Assembly: GCA_030655535.1 (NCBI GenBank)
Contig: JAURVK010000010.1
Span: 1-61,907, forward strand
Source of the DNA: Methylobacter sp.
GTDB lineage: Bacteria; Pseudomonadota; Gammaproteobacteria; Methylococcales; Methylomonadaceae
Direction of reading: 5' to 3'
Length of the DNA: 61,907 bases
Within the stretch, counting starts at the first letter, position 1; every line of letters starts with the position of its first letter. The position numbers and the translations under genes were made by a program. The notes under the pieces are model-generated. The model worked only from the letters and a program-made list of their open reading frames with translations, did not search any database and was not told the DNA's origin. Below, one piece after another: positions 41,899 through 54,173 of this stretch.

Positions 41899-42753
41899 AT
41901 GGCTGTGAAAAAACGGGGATTAAATCGAGGTCTGGATGCTTTATTAGGCAATATTGCCGATAAAGACGAGGTCAGTGAAGGCCATCAGCTGCACACCTTG
42001 CCTATCGAGTATCTGCAGCGAGGCAAGTATCAGCCAAGAAAAGATATGAATCCTGAAAAACTTCAGGAGCTGGCGGATTCGATAAAAGCACAAGGGGTCA
42101 TACAGCCGGTTGTCGTGCGCAAAATTGCGCTGGAAAAATACGAGATAGTGGCGGGAGAGCGCCGCTGGCGTGCCGCACAATTAGCCGGATTGCAGCAGGT
42201 TCCGGTGGTCATCAAAGAAATAGACGATCGCGCCGCGATGGCGATAGCGCTGATAGAAAATATCCAAAGAGAAGACCTGAACCCTTTGGAAGAAGCGGAA
42301 GCCTTAAAAAGGTTGCTGGAAGAGTTTGAAATGACCCATCAACAAGTTGCCGATGCGGTTGGCAAGTCGCGTGCTACCGTGACTAATTTATTGCGATTGA
42401 TAGATTTGCACCCTGAAGTGAAAAAATTATTGATCACCAGGCAGTTGGAAATGGGTCATGCAAGAGCGCTGTTGTCTCTGGACGGCCCAAAACAGGTGGC
42501 AGCGGCTAACAAAATTGTCAGGGACGGGTTAACGGTAAGGGCGACAGAGCGACTGGTTAAAGACAGTCAGATAGAGCCTAAAATAACTAAAGCCAGGGAA
42601 GTCGATAAAGACACCTTACGTTTGCAGGAAGATTTGACCGCAAAACTGGGTGCAAAAGTGCTGATTGATCATAAAGAAAACGGCACCGGAAAGCTGGTCA
42701 TCGCATATTCCAGTTTAGAAGAGCTGGATGGAATTCTTGAGCAAATTAAATAG
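41899..42753 (+). CDS. parB: Chromosome-partitioning protein ParB (Spo0J)
   Basis: parS-binding CTPase clamp for chromosome segregation. It is 284 aa: N-terminal ParA-interaction peptide (KKRGLNRGLDALLG), box I YQPRKDM, box II GERRWRAAQLAGL, box III ALIENIQREDLNPLEEAEAL, HTH (THQQVADAVGKSRATVTNLLRL) and C-terminal dimerisation domain. Complete. No consensus parS 16-mer was seen in the window, so its sites are elsewhere. Confidence 0.96.
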   Translation: MAVKKRGLNRGLDALLGNIADKDEVSEGHQLHTLPIEYLQRGKYQPRKDMNPEKLQELADSIKAQGVIQPVVVRKIALEKYEIVAGERRWRAAQLAGLQQVPVVIKEIDDRAAMAIALIENIQREDLNPLEEAEALKRLLEEFEMTHQQVADAVGKSRATVTNLLRLIDLHPEVKKLLITRQLEMGHARALLSLDGPKQVAAANKIVRDGLTVRATERLVKDSQIEPKITKAREVDKDTLRLQEDLTAKLGAKVLIDHKENGTGKLVIAYSSLEELDGILEQIK

Positions 42754-42816
42754 CGTAGTAGGTAAGGCGCTGACAGATGAAGAGCGACAAAAGGCGTGGG
42801 TTGAATTTAATCTTCC

Positions 42817-42845
42817 TTGATTTAATGAAGGTCGCTAGCTATAAT
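42817..42845 (+). promoter_or_regulatory. Sigma-70 promoter of the atp operon
   Basis: -35 TTGATT (42817-42822), 17-bp spacer, -10 TATAAT (42840-42845), 16 bp before the atpI ATG. Near-consensus. It lies in the only sizeable gap between parB and atpI. Confidence 0.75.
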
Positions 42846-42861
42846 CCCCGAGCTATTATGC

Positions 42862-43230
42862 ATGGAGTTGGGTGTGGTAGATAGAAAACGCTCCACTGTC
42901 AGTAAAATCATAAGTTATCAAGTGCTAACGATAATAATTATGACGGCAGGATTTGCCCTGGCAGGGGGGGCTTACGCTTTATCGGCGGCTTTAGGCGGAG
43001 CGGCGGCATTTATACCCAATCTGTATTTTGCCTTGCGGATACATAAATCTGCCGGGCAGGAAGCAAGAAAGATTGTAAATTCTTTCTATGCGGGGGAATC
43101 AGGCAAGTTATTGTTAACGGCCGCGCTGTTTTTTATGATTTTCCAACTTCCAAACATAGAAATATTACCGCTGCTGGCAGTATACATAGCAGCATTATCG
43201 GTTTTTTGGTTTGCGCTGTTGATGCGCTGA
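42862..43230 (+). CDS. atpI: ATP synthase assembly protein AtpI
   Basis: A 122-aa membrane protein that helps assemble the c-ring. Four hydrophobic segments are visible (VLTIIIMTAGFALAGGAYAL; ALGGAAAFIPNLYFAL; KLLLTAALFFMIFQL; LAVYIAALSVFWFALL). The first ATG (42862) is used here; a GTG four codons later with GGAG upstream is also possible. First gene of the nine-gene atp operon. Confidence 0.88.
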   Translation: MELGVVDRKRSTVSKIISYQVLTIIIMTAGFALAGGAYALSAALGGAAAFIPNLYFALRIHKSAGQEARKIVNSFYAGESGKLLLTAALFFMIFQLPNIEILPLLAVYIAALSVFWFALLMR

Positions 43231-43245
43231 CACACACATATTTAG

Positions 43246-44031
<786 letters not shown>

Positions 44032-44058
44032 TTTTTTAACTTTTTTATCATTAACTAA

Positions 44059-44361
<303 letters not shown>

Positions 44362-44400
44362 CAGGCTGTTTAACTTTACTAGCAACAAGAGGAACGCATC

Positions 44401-44874
44401 GTGAGTATCAATGCTACTCTGATTGGGCAAATGATTACCTTTGCACTTCTGGTATGGTTTACCATGAAGTACATCTGGCCGCCTTTATTTGACTCTTTAG
44501 AAGAACGTAAAAAGAAAATTGCTGATGGTTTGGCTGCGGCTGAAAAAGGTCAGGAACAAATGCACTTGGCAGAGAAAAAAGCCACGGGCGTTTTAAAAAA
44601 AGCCAAAGAACAATCTTCAGAGATTGTTAATCTTGCTCAAAAGCGTGCCACTGAAATTGTTGAAGCATCAAAAGACACTGCTAAAAAAGAAGGTGATCGC
44701 TTGATTCTTGTGGCAAAGGCGCAAATTGAACAAGAAAAACAGCAGGCTAAAGAAGGTTTGCGTAAAGAAGTCGCAGCCTTGGCTTTGCGGGCAGCGGAAC
44801 AGATTCTGAGTGCAGAAATCGATAAAACCAAGCACCAGGACATCCTGAGCAAAATCTCTAATCAATTAGGATAG
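44401..44874 (+). CDS. atpF: ATP synthase F0 subunit b
   Basis: A 157-aa peripheral stalk subunit: one N-terminal membrane helix ([23 protein letters not shown]) then a long charged coiled coil ([27 protein letters not shown]...). GTG start with AGAGGAACG upstream. A single b gene, so a homodimeric stalk. Confidence 0.95.
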   Translation: MSINATLIGQMITFALLVWFTMKYIWPPLFDSLEERKKKIADGLAAAEKGQEQMHLAEKKATGVLKKAKEQSSEIVNLAQKRATEIVEASKDTAKKEGDRLILVAKAQIEQEKQQAKEGLRKEVAALALRAAEQILSAEIDKTKHQDILSKISNQLG

Positions 44875-44882
44875 GCAGCATA

Positions 44883-45413
44883 ATGAGCGAACTGGCAACA
44901 TTGGCAAGACCTTATGCAGCGGCGGTGTTCAAGCGATCCAAAGAAACCGGTACGACTGAAAAGTGGTCGGAAGGTTTGGCGTTTATATCGGCTGTGCTGA
45001 ATGATAAAGAAATTTCTGTTGTAGTGGATAACCCAAAAGTCAGCAAAGAGAGGTTATCGGCGCTGATGCTCGATATTTGTCAGGGGCAAGTAGAGGAAGA
45101 AGGTGAAAATTTTCTGAAATTGCTGGTTCAAAACAACCGACTCACTTTGGCGCCGACTATTGCGAAACTATTCGAAGTCTATAAGGCAGAAAGTGAAGGT
45201 TATGTCGATGTTGAAGTAGCTACCGCTTACGCCTTCTCCAAAGAAGAAAAGCAACGTTTCACTTCAACGCTGGAAAAAACGCTAAGCAAAAAAGTCCGTA
45301 TGAATGTGACCGTGGATAAATCATTAATTGGTGGCGTGCTGGTACGTGCAGGCGACAGAGTGATTGACGGTTCCATTAAAGGCCAGCTTCAACAATTAGC
45401 AAAACGACTCTAA
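44883..45413 (+). CDS. atpH: ATP synthase F1 subunit delta
   Basis: A 176-aa protein linking the b stalk to the alpha-beta head. N-terminal helical domain [20 protein letters not shown] and C-terminal [39 protein letters not shown], the delta/OSCP signature. Confidence 0.95.
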   Translation: MSELATLARPYAAAVFKRSKETGTTEKWSEGLAFISAVLNDKEISVVVDNPKVSKERLSALMLDICQGQVEEEGENFLKLLVQNNRLTLAPTIAKLFEVYKAESEGYVDVEVATAYAFSKEEKQRFTSTLEKTLSKKVRMNVTVDKSLIGGVLVRAGDRVIDGSIKGQLQQLAKRL

Positions 45414-45432
45414 ACTAGAGCGAGAAAAGAGC

Positions 45433-46974
45433 ATGCAATTAAACCCATCTGAAATAAGTGATCTGATTAAAAAGAAGATCGAAAACTTCGACCTGAGCGC
45501 CGAGGCTCATACGGAAGGTACCGTAGTCAGTGTGACTGACGGTATTGTACGCGTACACGGTCTTTCGGAAGCGATGCAAGGCGAGATGCTGGAATTCCCC
45601 GGCAACACCTTCGGCATGGCGCTTAACCTTGAAAGAGATTCCGTGGGTGTGGTGGTATTAGGTTCATACCAGCATATCTCCGAAGGCGACACCGTAAAAT
45701 GTACCGGTAAAATTCTGGAAGTACCTGTCGGGGAAGCATTGCTGGGTCGTGTCGTTGACGCGCTGGGTAATCCTATCGACGGCAAAGGCGCTATTGAGAC
45801 AACCGAAACTTCGCCGATTGAAAAAATTGCACCCGGCGTAATTGCCCGTCAATCAGTTGACGAACCTGTGCAACTGGGTTTGAAATCTATCGACGCGATG
45901 ATTCCTGTTGGTCGCGGTCAGCGCGAGTTGATCATTGGCGATAGACAAACCGGTAAAACGGCTATCGCGATTGATGCGATTATCAATCAAAAAGGTACGG
46001 GCATTAAATGTATCTATGTCGCTATCGGCCAAAAACGCGCATCGATTGCCAACGTAGTTCGGAAGCTCGAAGAGCACGGCGCAATGGCTCACACTATTGT
46101 GGTCGCGGCATCTGCATCGGAATCGGCCGCGTTACAGTTTATCGCGCCTTATACCGGCTGTTCGATGGGTGAATTCTTTAGAGACCGCGGCGAAGATGCC
46201 TTGATCATTTATGATGATTTAACCAAGCAAGCCTGGGCTTATCGTCAGATTTCCCTGTTGCTGCGTCGTCCGCCAGGTCGCGAAGCGTACCCGGGAGACG
46301 TGTTTTATTTACATTCCCGTTTGCTGGAAAGAGCATCGCGCATTAATTCCGCAGAAGTTGAGAAATTAACCGGCGGCAAGGTAAAAGGTAAAACAGGATC
46401 GTTAACTGCATTGCCGATTATTGAAACGCAAGGCGGCGACGTCTCGGCTTTCGTACCGACTAACGTAATTTCCATTACCGATGGTCAGATCTTTTTGGAA
46501 AGCGATTTGTTTAACTCCGGCATACGCCCGGCGGTGAATGCCGGTTTATCGGTATCGCGTGTCGGTGGTGCAGCTCAAACCAAGATCATCAAGAAATTGG
46601 GTGGCGGTACCCGCCTTGATTTGGCTCAGTATCGTGAGTTGGCGGCTTTCGCCCAGTTTGCATCCGACTTGGATGAAAACACCCGTAAGCAGATCGAACG
46701 CGGTCAACGCGTAACCGAACTGATGAAACAGAATCAATATTCGCCGATGTCGGTAGCGCAAATGGCGGTTTCATTGTTTGCTGCTAATGAAGGTTTCCTT
46801 GATAGCCTGGAAGTTAACAAGGTACTTGATTTTGAAGCTGCTTTACAGTCGTACATGACGGCAGAGCATTCTGAATTAATGAACAATATTAATGCAACTG
46901 GCGATTTTAGTGATGATATAAGAAAGGGTCTGCTAAGTGCTATCCAGACTTTCGTCAAAACGCATAGCTGGTAA
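45433..46974 (+). CDS. atpA: ATP synthase F1 subunit alpha
   Basis: A 513-aa non-catalytic nucleotide-binding subunit. Walker [12 protein letters not shown] at about residue 169, the regulatory [31 protein letters not shown] segment, and full C-terminal domain. Full length. Confidence 0.97.
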   Translation: MQLNPSEISDLIKKKIENFDLSAEAHTEGTVVSVTDGIVRVHGLSEAMQGEMLEFPGNTFGMALNLERDSVGVVVLGSYQHISEGDTVKCTGKILEVPVGEALLGRVVDALGNPIDGKGAIETTETSPIEKIAPGVIARQSVDEPVQLGLKSIDAMIPVGRGQRELIIGDRQTGKTAIAIDAIINQKGTGIKCIYVAIGQKRASIANVVRKLEEHGAMAHTIVVAASASESAALQFIAPYTGCSMGEFFRDRGEDALIIYDDLTKQAWAYRQISLLLRRPPGREAYPGDVFYLHSRLLERASRINSAEVEKLTGGKVKGKTGSLTALPIIETQGGDVSAFVPTNVISITDGQIFLESDLFNSGIRPAVNAGLSVSRVGGAAQTKIIKKLGGGTRLDLAQYRELAAFAQFASDLDENTRKQIERGQRVTELMKQNQYSPMSVAQMAVSLFAANEGFLDSLEVNKVLDFEAALQSYMTAEHSELMNNINATGDFSDDIRKGLLSAIQTFVKTHSW

Positions 46975-46986
46975 AAGGGTCTTAAG

Positions 46987-47850
46987 ATGGCTGTTGGTAA
47001 AGAAATACGCACCAAGATCGGGAGTATAAAAAATACTCAGAAGATCACCCGGGCAATGGAGATGGTTGCCGCGAGTAAAATGCGTAAAACAAAAGACAGA
47101 ATGTTGGCAACACGCCCATACTCAAAAAAAATTGGCCAGATTATCAAACATCTGGCTCAAGCAAATCCTGAGTATAAACACTCTTTTCTTGTTGAACGCC
47201 AAGTTAAGCGGGTTGGAATCATTGTCATTAGCTCTGACAGGGGCTTATGCGGCGGACTGAATTCGAATTTATTCAGAAAAACGCTGAACCAAGTCATACA
47301 ATGGGACAAAGAAAATATCGAAATAGACATTTGTACGATAGGTACCAAGGCTTTCGGTTTTTTTGGCAATCTGAAAGCAAATCTGGTCGGTCAGGTTTCT
47401 AAATTGGGTGACACTCCGCACCAGCATGATATTGTCGGTATTATTAAAATCATGTTAGATGCGTATGAGCAAGGCAGAATCGATGAGTTGCATGTGATTA
47501 GCAATGAATTCGTTAATACCATGACTCAGAAGCCTACTATTGAAAAATTATTACCTGTCGTAGCCGGTGAGCTTGAAGATGATCTGAAAGGTCATTGGGA
47601 TTATATTTATGAACCTGATGCCAAGGAAGTTCTGGATCATCTGCTAACCCGATATATCGAATCCATCGTTTACCAGGGATTGGTTGAAAATAATGCCTGC
47701 GAACAGGCGGCCAGAATGGTGGCGATGAAGAGTGCTTCCGATAATGCCGGAAATATTATCAGCGAGTTACAACTGGTCTATAACAAAGCCAGACAAGCCG
47801 CTATCACTCAGGAAATTTCAGAAATTGTTGCCGGTGCCGCAGCTGTTTAA
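46987..47850 (+). CDS. atpG: ATP synthase F1 subunit gamma
   Basis: A 287-aa central shaft with N- and C-terminal antiparallel coiled coil ([64 protein letters not shown]) and [14 protein letters not shown]. No redox-regulatory insert. Confidence 0.96.
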   Translation: MAVGKEIRTKIGSIKNTQKITRAMEMVAASKMRKTKDRMLATRPYSKKIGQIIKHLAQANPEYKHSFLVERQVKRVGIIVISSDRGLCGGLNSNLFRKTLNQVIQWDKENIEIDICTIGTKAFGFFGNLKANLVGQVSKLGDTPHQHDIVGIIKIMLDAYEQGRIDELHVISNEFVNTMTQKPTIEKLLPVVAGELEDDLKGHWDYIYEPDAKEVLDHLLTRYIESIVYQGLVENNACEQAARMVAMKSASDNAGNIISELQLVYNKARQAAITQEISEIVAGAAAV

Positions 47851-47860
47851 GCCCAAGTAA

Positions 47861-49267
<1,407 letters not shown>

Positions 49268-49285
49268 AACTTGTAGGCAATAATT

Positions 49286-49708
49286 ATGACCATGACCGTA
49301 CATGTAGACATCGTTAGTGCAGAAAAGGAAATATTTTCCGGATTGGCGGAAATGGTATTTGCTCCTGCTGAACTTGGCGAAGTGGGCATTTCGCCTCGGC
49401 ATGCGCCATTAATATCAAGACTTAAGGCCGGCGAAGTTCGGGTAAAAGTCAGCGACAAGGAAATTTATCCGTTCTATGTGTCAGGAGGTATGCTGGAGAT
49501 ACAGCCGCATTTGATTACCATCTTGGCGGATACGGCGATAAGAGCGAAAGATATTGATGAGGCGGCCGCAATAGAAGCCAAAATCAGGGCTGAAGAAGCA
49601 TTGGCAGACAAATCGGGGCGAATTGATTTTGTGACGGCTCAGGCACAATTGCATCAAGCCGTGATGCAATTAAGAACTTTGGATAGACTTAGAAAGCGCG
49701 GCGGGTAA
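49286..49708 (+). CDS. atpC: ATP synthase F1 subunit epsilon
   Basis: A 140-aa regulatory and coupling subunit with an N-terminal beta sandwich (VDIVSAEKEIFSGLAEMVFAPAELGEVGISPRHAPLIS) and two C-terminal helices that can inhibit ATP hydrolysis. A second ATG two codons in (49292) is an alternative start. Last gene of the atp operon. Confidence 0.95.
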   Translation: MTMTVHVDIVSAEKEIFSGLAEMVFAPAELGEVGISPRHAPLISRLKAGEVRVKVSDKEIYPFYVSGGMLEIQPHLITILADTAIRAKDIDEAAAIEAKIRAEEALADKSGRIDFVTAQAQLHQAVMQLRTLDRLRKRGG

Positions 49709-49742
49709 TTGAGATATTACACACCGCATTTTACCCTTTTTG

Positions 49743-49783
49743 AAAAAGCCCGGTAACGTATTCATACGCTGTCGGGCTTTTTT
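49743..49783 (+). terminator. Terminator of the atp operon
   Basis: AAAAGCCCG pairs with CGGGCTTTT around a 20-base loop, followed by a T-run (to 49783). Separates atpC from glmU. Confidence 0.9.
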
Positions 49784-49802
49784 GGTTTAAACGGAATATC
49801 AA

Positions 49803-51173
49803 ATGAAAATAACGACTATTATTCTGGCTGCGGGTAAAGGAACCCGTATGCGCTCGGAATTACCCAAAATTTTGCATCAAATTGCCAATAGACCCTTGTT
49901 ACAGCATGTATACGACACAGCTAAACACCTGGAAAATAATACCATCAGGATTGTTGTCGGCCACGGTGCAGAGTTGGTTACTGAAGCCTTAAAGGATTTG
50001 GATGCCGATTGGGTAGAACAAACGCAGCAGTTAGGCACAGGTCACGCGGTGCAACAGGTAAGCGATCAAATTGCCGATTCCGATAATGTGTTGATACTGT
50101 ATGGCGATGTGCCTTTGTTGAAATTGGCAACCGTTAGGTTACTGATAAACAATGTCAACGACCGGTCTCTGGCTTTACTCACCGTAAATCTTGCTAATCC
50201 GGCCGGTTACGGCAGAATAGTCAGAAATGCGGCAGGACAGGTTGTAAAAATTGTCGAAGAAAAAGATGCGACAGAGGCTGAAAAACAGATTAATGAAGTC
50301 AATACCGGCATCATGGCGGTGCAGGGCAAGCAATTAAAAAAATGGCTGAGCCAGTTAAATAACAGTAACGTCCAGGGCGAATACTATTTGACCGACGTGA
50401 TTGAAATGGCGGTTGCCGATCACATCGCTATCGTTACCAGCCAGCCGGAAATCGAAGATGAAGTGCTGGGGGTTAATAACCGTATACAGCTCAGTCACCT
50501 GGAGCGCGTGTATCAGCAAGAGCAAGCCAGAAGCTTGATGGAGCAGGGCGTCACCCTGAAAGACCCGATGCGCTTCGATCAACGAGGTACAATAGCAAGC
50601 TTGGGGCAGGACATAATAATCGATATTAATGTGATTTTAGAAGGGAAAAACAGCATCGGCAGCCATGTCAAAATAGGTGCCAACACCCAGATAAAAAATT
50701 CCATTATCGGTAATCATGTAGAAATTTTGGCAAACTGCGTTATTGAAGATGCGGTCGTTGGGCAAGGCAGTAAAATAGGCCCATACGCCAGATTAAGGCC
50801 TGAAAGCGTGTTGGCAGAAAATGTCCATATCGGAAATTTTGTAGAAATCAAGAAAACATCGGTTGCCGCAGGCAGTAAAATAAATCACTTAAGTTATATT
50901 GGCGATACCACGGTGGGCGCACAAGTCAATATTGGCGCAGGAACCATTACCTGTAATTATGATGGCGTTAATAAGTTCAGAACCATTATCGAAGACGGCG
51001 CTTTTATAGGCTCAAATAGCCAGTTGGTCGCCCCGGTTATTATAGGCAAAAATGCCACAATAGGTGCAGGATCAACCATCACCAAAGACAGTCCTGAGAA
51101 TCAGTTGACCTTAAGCCGAGCCAAACAGATTTCTATTACAGGATGGCAACGACCCGTTAAGGAGGAGAAATAA
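49803..51173 (+). CDS. glmU: Bifunctional GlcNAc-1-P uridyltransferase / GlcN-1-P acetyltransferase GlmU
   Basis: Makes UDP-GlcNAc for peptidoglycan and LPS. It is 456 aa: N-terminal pyrophosphorylase domain (LAAGKGTRM; LYGDVPLL) and a C-terminal left-handed beta-helix of hexapeptide repeats (NIGAGTITCNYDG, FIGSNSQLVAPVIIGKNATIGAGS). Followed by glmS after 1 bp, so the two steps of UDP-GlcNAc synthesis share a transcript. Confidence 0.97.
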   Translation: MKITTIILAAGKGTRMRSELPKILHQIANRPLLQHVYDTAKHLENNTIRIVVGHGAELVTEALKDLDADWVEQTQQLGTGHAVQQVSDQIADSDNVLILYGDVPLLKLATVRLLINNVNDRSLALLTVNLANPAGYGRIVRNAAGQVVKIVEEKDATEAEKQINEVNTGIMAVQGKQLKKWLSQLNNSNVQGEYYLTDVIEMAVADHIAIVTSQPEIEDEVLGVNNRIQLSHLERVYQQEQARSLMEQGVTLKDPMRFDQRGTIASLGQDIIIDINVILEGKNSIGSHVKIGANTQIKNSIIGNHVEILANCVIEDAVVGQGSKIGPYARLRPESVLAENVHIGNFVEIKKTSVAAGSKINHLSYIGDTTVGAQVNIGAGTITCNYDGVNKFRTIIEDGAFIGSNSQLVAPVIIGKNATIGAGSTITKDSPENQLTLSRAKQISITGWQRPVKEEK

Positions 51174-51174
51174 T

Positions 51175-53004
51175 ATGTGTGGAATTGTAGGTGGTATAGC
51201 GCAACGAAATGTAGTCCCTATTTTACTGGAGGGTTTGAGACGGCTGGAATATCGCGGTTATGATTCGGCAGGACTCGCGGTCATCAACAATCAGCAAATC
51301 TATCGGAAACGAGAGCTGGGCAAGGTAAAAGGCCTTGAATTGTTGCTGGAGGCCGATCCCGTTTCAGGCAATATTGGTATAGCGCATACCCGTTGGGCTA
51401 CCCACGGAAAACCCAGTACGGCTAATGCGCATCCGCATATTTGCCGGAATAAAGTGGCTGTCGTCCATAACGGCATTATTGAAAATCATGAGCATTTAAG
51501 AGAAGTCCAGCAGCAAAACGGTTACGTTTTCACCTCGGAAACGGATACCGAAGTTATCGCGCATGAAATTAATCACGCCATGGAATCAACAGACGGATTG
51601 CTGAACGCCGTTAAAAAGGCCATTAAAGAACTGGAAGGCGCCTATGCTCTGGGGATAATGAGTGTTGATGAACCCGATACTTTGATAGCCTGCAGAAAAG
51701 GCAGTCCGCTAGTGATAGGCGTCGGCTTTGGCGAATATTTTATTGCCTCTGATGTTGCTGCTTTATTGCCGGTTACGCAACGTTTTATCTTTCTCGAAGA
51801 AGGCGACATTGCCAAGCTAAGTATCAATGAACTGCTGATCTATGATGCGCAAGACCAACTGGTCAAACGTCCGATCAAACAAAGCCAATTGACCGCAGAC
51901 TCGGTTGATAAAGGTGAATACCGCCATTACATGCTCAAAGAAATCTATGAGCAGCCGTTTGCTATCTCACAAACCCTGGAAGGTCGATTCGTCAACAATC
52001 GTCTGCAGGAAAACGCATTCGGACATAACGCCGCTGAAGTGTTCGATAACATAAAAGCCATCCAGATTTTAGCCTGCGGCACCAGTTACCATGCCGGTTT
52101 GGTGGCGCGCTACTGGTTTGAAACATTAGCCCATATCCCCTGTAGCATCGAAGTAGCCAGTGAATTTCGCTACAGAAATCCGGTATTGGCACCGGATACC
52201 CTGATAGTCACGATCTCGCAATCCGGCGAAACCGCAGACACCCTGGCGGCATTGCTGGAGGCCAAAAAGCTGGGCGCAAGATATTCATTGGCCATCTGCA
52301 ACGTGCCGGAAAGCTCATTGGTCAGGGAATCCGATCTGGTGTTAATGACCCGCGCCGGCCCTGAAATCGGCGTTGCCTCAACCAAGGCGTTTACTACGCA
52401 ATTGGCAACATTAATGTTGTTAGTCATTGCCGTGGGCAGACGTTTTCATCTGACCGAAATAGCCGAGCAAAAAATTACCTCGGAATTATTCGGCCTGCCC
52501 GGAAAAATTGAACAAGTGTTAAAGCTGGATGATGAAATTAGGGTTCTGGCCGAGCAATTTGCCGAAAAACAGCATGCCTTGTTTCTAGGTAGGGGAACCC
52601 ATTACCCGATAGCCATGGAAGGCGCGTTAAAATTAAAGGAAATCTCCTATATCCATGCCGAGGCCTACCCGGCTGGCGAGTTAAAGCACGGCCCTTTGGC
52701 CTTAATCGATGCCGACATGCCGGTGGTGACCGTAGCGCCAAACAACAGCCTGCTGGAAAAACTGAAATCGAATATTCAGGAAGTCAGCGCCAGAGGCGGG
52801 CAATTGATTGTTTTTATGGATGAGACCTTAGCCACAGTCAATGATGAAAATATACAGATTGTGAAAGTACCCCAAGTCGAGGATGAAATTTCACCGATCG
52901 TGTACACCATTCCTTTACAGTTGTTGGCTTATCATGTCGCCGTTTTGAAGGGTACGGATGTCGATCAACCCAGGAATCTGGCGAAGTCGGTTACAGTGGA
53001 ATAG
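51175..53004 (+). CDS. glmS: Glutamine-fructose-6-phosphate aminotransferase GlmS
   Basis: First step of amino-sugar synthesis. It is 609 aa with nucleophile Cys2 (MCGIVGGIAQRN), glutaminase motifs HTRWATHGKPS and HNGIIENH, two SIS isomerase domains (CGTSYHAGL; LGRGTHYPIAMEGALKLKEISY) and the C-terminal NLAKSVTVE. No ribozyme is expected or seen. Confidence 0.97.
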   Translation: MCGIVGGIAQRNVVPILLEGLRRLEYRGYDSAGLAVINNQQIYRKRELGKVKGLELLLEADPVSGNIGIAHTRWATHGKPSTANAHPHICRNKVAVVHNGIIENHEHLREVQQQNGYVFTSETDTEVIAHEINHAMESTDGLLNAVKKAIKELEGAYALGIMSVDEPDTLIACRKGSPLVIGVGFGEYFIASDVAALLPVTQRFIFLEEGDIAKLSINELLIYDAQDQLVKRPIKQSQLTADSVDKGEYRHYMLKEIYEQPFAISQTLEGRFVNNRLQENAFGHNAAEVFDNIKAIQILACGTSYHAGLVARYWFETLAHIPCSIEVASEFRYRNPVLAPDTLIVTISQSGETADTLAALLEAKKLGARYSLAICNVPESSLVRESDLVLMTRAGPEIGVASTKAFTTQLATLMLLVIAVGRRFHLTEIAEQKITSELFGLPGKIEQVLKLDDEIRVLAEQFAEKQHALFLGRGTHYPIAMEGALKLKEISYIHAEAYPAGELKHGPLALIDADMPVVTVAPNNSLLEKLKSNIQEVSARGGQLIVFMDETLATVNDENIQIVKVPQVEDEISPIVYTIPLQLLAYHVAVLKGTDVDQPRNLAKSVTVE

Positions 53005-53007
53005 ATA

Positions 53008-53553
53008 ATGGCAAAATTATCACTGCAAGAGCAACTATTAAAATCCGGCTTAGTCAGCGCCGCTCAAGCCAAAAGCGTTAAATCCGATAAGCGCAAACAA
53101 ACCCAGCAGCAGCGCAAGAATAACGTCGAGGTGGTTGATGAGGCTAAAAATCTGGCTCAAAAAGCCCAGGCTGAAAAAATCGAAAGGGACAGGGAGCTTA
53201 ATCAGTTGCGCCAGCAGCAGGACGAGAAAAAACAGTTGGTCGCTCAAATAAAACAGATTATTGAATTAAACCGGCTGCCCAGGGATGCTGAAGGATCGGC
53301 TTATAATTTTACCGATAATAGCAAGGTCAAGCGGCTGTATGTCTCGGAGACGATGCGCGATCAGATTGCCGAGGGACGGCTGGCCATCGTAAAACTCGGG
53401 ACAAACTATGAAGTGATCCCGGCCGACGCGGCAAGAAAAATACAGCAGCGCGATGCTGCCGGTGTGATCGTTTTTAATGAGCAAAATAAAGCGGCAGATG
53501 TTGTAGATGATGCTTATGCGGAGTACCAGGTTCCCGATGATTTGATCTGGTAA
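53008..53553 (+). CDS. DUF2058 family protein (YaiL-like)
   Basis: A 181-aa protein starting MAKLSLQEQLLKSGLVSAAQAKSVKSDKRKQ, a long Gln/Lys-rich coiled coil (about residues 25-90), and a C-terminal domain YNFTDNSKVKRLYVSETMRDQIAEGRLAIVKLGTNYEVIPADAARKI. This matches the DUF2058 family, reported as nucleoid- or polynucleotide-associated. It starts 3 bp after glmS and is probably co-transcribed. Confidence 0.9.
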   Translation: MAKLSLQEQLLKSGLVSAAQAKSVKSDKRKQTQQQRKNNVEVVDEAKNLAQKAQAEKIERDRELNQLRQQQDEKKQLVAQIKQIIELNRLPRDAEGSAYNFTDNSKVKRLYVSETMRDQIAEGRLAIVKLGTNYEVIPADAARKIQQRDAAGVIVFNEQNKAADVVDDAYAEYQVPDDLIW

Positions 53554-53604
53554 TATTAAAAAATAATCAGAACTAATCCTGACAACAAATAACTCCAATC
53601 GGCC

Positions 53605-53683
53605 ACTATGTATAGTATCGAACTATGTAATGATCCCTGTTCTATGCGCTACCTGATATTGTTGGTAGCGCCCTATACATAGT
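53605..53683. repeat. Inverted-repeat unit with 'CTATGTATAG' ends
   Basis: Outer arms ACTATGTATAG (53605-53615) and CTATACATAGT (53673-53683); inner arms GCGCTACC (53646-53653) and GGTAGCGC (53664-53671). End fragments recur twice within 350 bp. Confidence 0.65.
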
Positions 53684-53958
53684 TTCAGTGCCTGACGGAG
53701 CTGCATCAATGCAGTGATAGCGGGATATTTTGTATCGGGGGTATTGGGATCTTGCCGGAGCCTTGTCTTATATGACCAAGTTGACCTCGACGTATTGAAG
53801 TGTGTGGATTTCCACTTCAGAGTACCAGTAAAACTATGTCAAGTTAATAGACTTCCAATTTTTCTGTAGATCAATGAAATAGCGCTTCGCAGCCTGCTAC
53901 CATCTATGCGCTATACATAGTACTCAGTCAACTTTATTCTGACGGTTAAGCAACTGGA

Positions 53959-53987
53959 TGTGGGGGCGACGCAAGCCGCCCCCACAA
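53959..53987. repeat. REP hairpin
   Basis: TGTGGGGGCG pairs with CGCCCCCACA around ACGCAAGC. Single-unit member of the family seen at 1903, 26743 and 37815. Confidence 0.75.
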
Positions 53988-54121
53988 TTACAGGCACCCG
54001 TCATTTCTAAATTGACTAAGTAATAGTTGAGTACTATACATAAGGGTCGAAACAGGACAGTCAATGTCAGCTTCGATCGAGACCATTTTTTGGCGGCGCC
54101 AGATCAATTCCGGCTGATAAT

Positions 54122-54152
54122 CTCCCCATGCGCGGCTGACCGCAGATGGGGA
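54122..54152 (-). terminator. Hairpin downstream of purC
   Basis: TCCCCAT and ATGGGGA arms enclose GCGG/CCGC. Lies just past the purC stop codon and could end its transcript, although no T-run is evident. Confidence 0.5.
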
Positions 54153-54173
54153 ATTTGAGCGTCTATTTAAAAC

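Larger units (their letters stand above)
53554..54173. other. Repeat-rich gene-free region between DUF2058 gene and purC
   Basis: 620 bases without an ORF. Contains an inverted-repeat unit at 53605-53683 (ACTATGTATAG ... CTATACATAGT, with inner hairpin GCGCTACC/GGTAGCGC), partial copies of its end at 53904-53923 (CTATGCGCTATACATAG) and near 54033 (AGTACTATACATA), a REP hairpin at 53959-53987, and a hairpin near the purC stop at 54122-54152. The part from 53690 to 53900 shows nothing recognisable. Confidence 0.65.

Noticed and set aside
40774-42753. parS sites near parAB
   Set aside because: No match or near match to TGTTTCACGTGAAACA was seen in or around the par genes.
53554-54173. CRISPR array in the repeat-rich region
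   Set aside because: The repeats are inverted, few and unequally spaced, with no regular spacers and no cas genes nearby.
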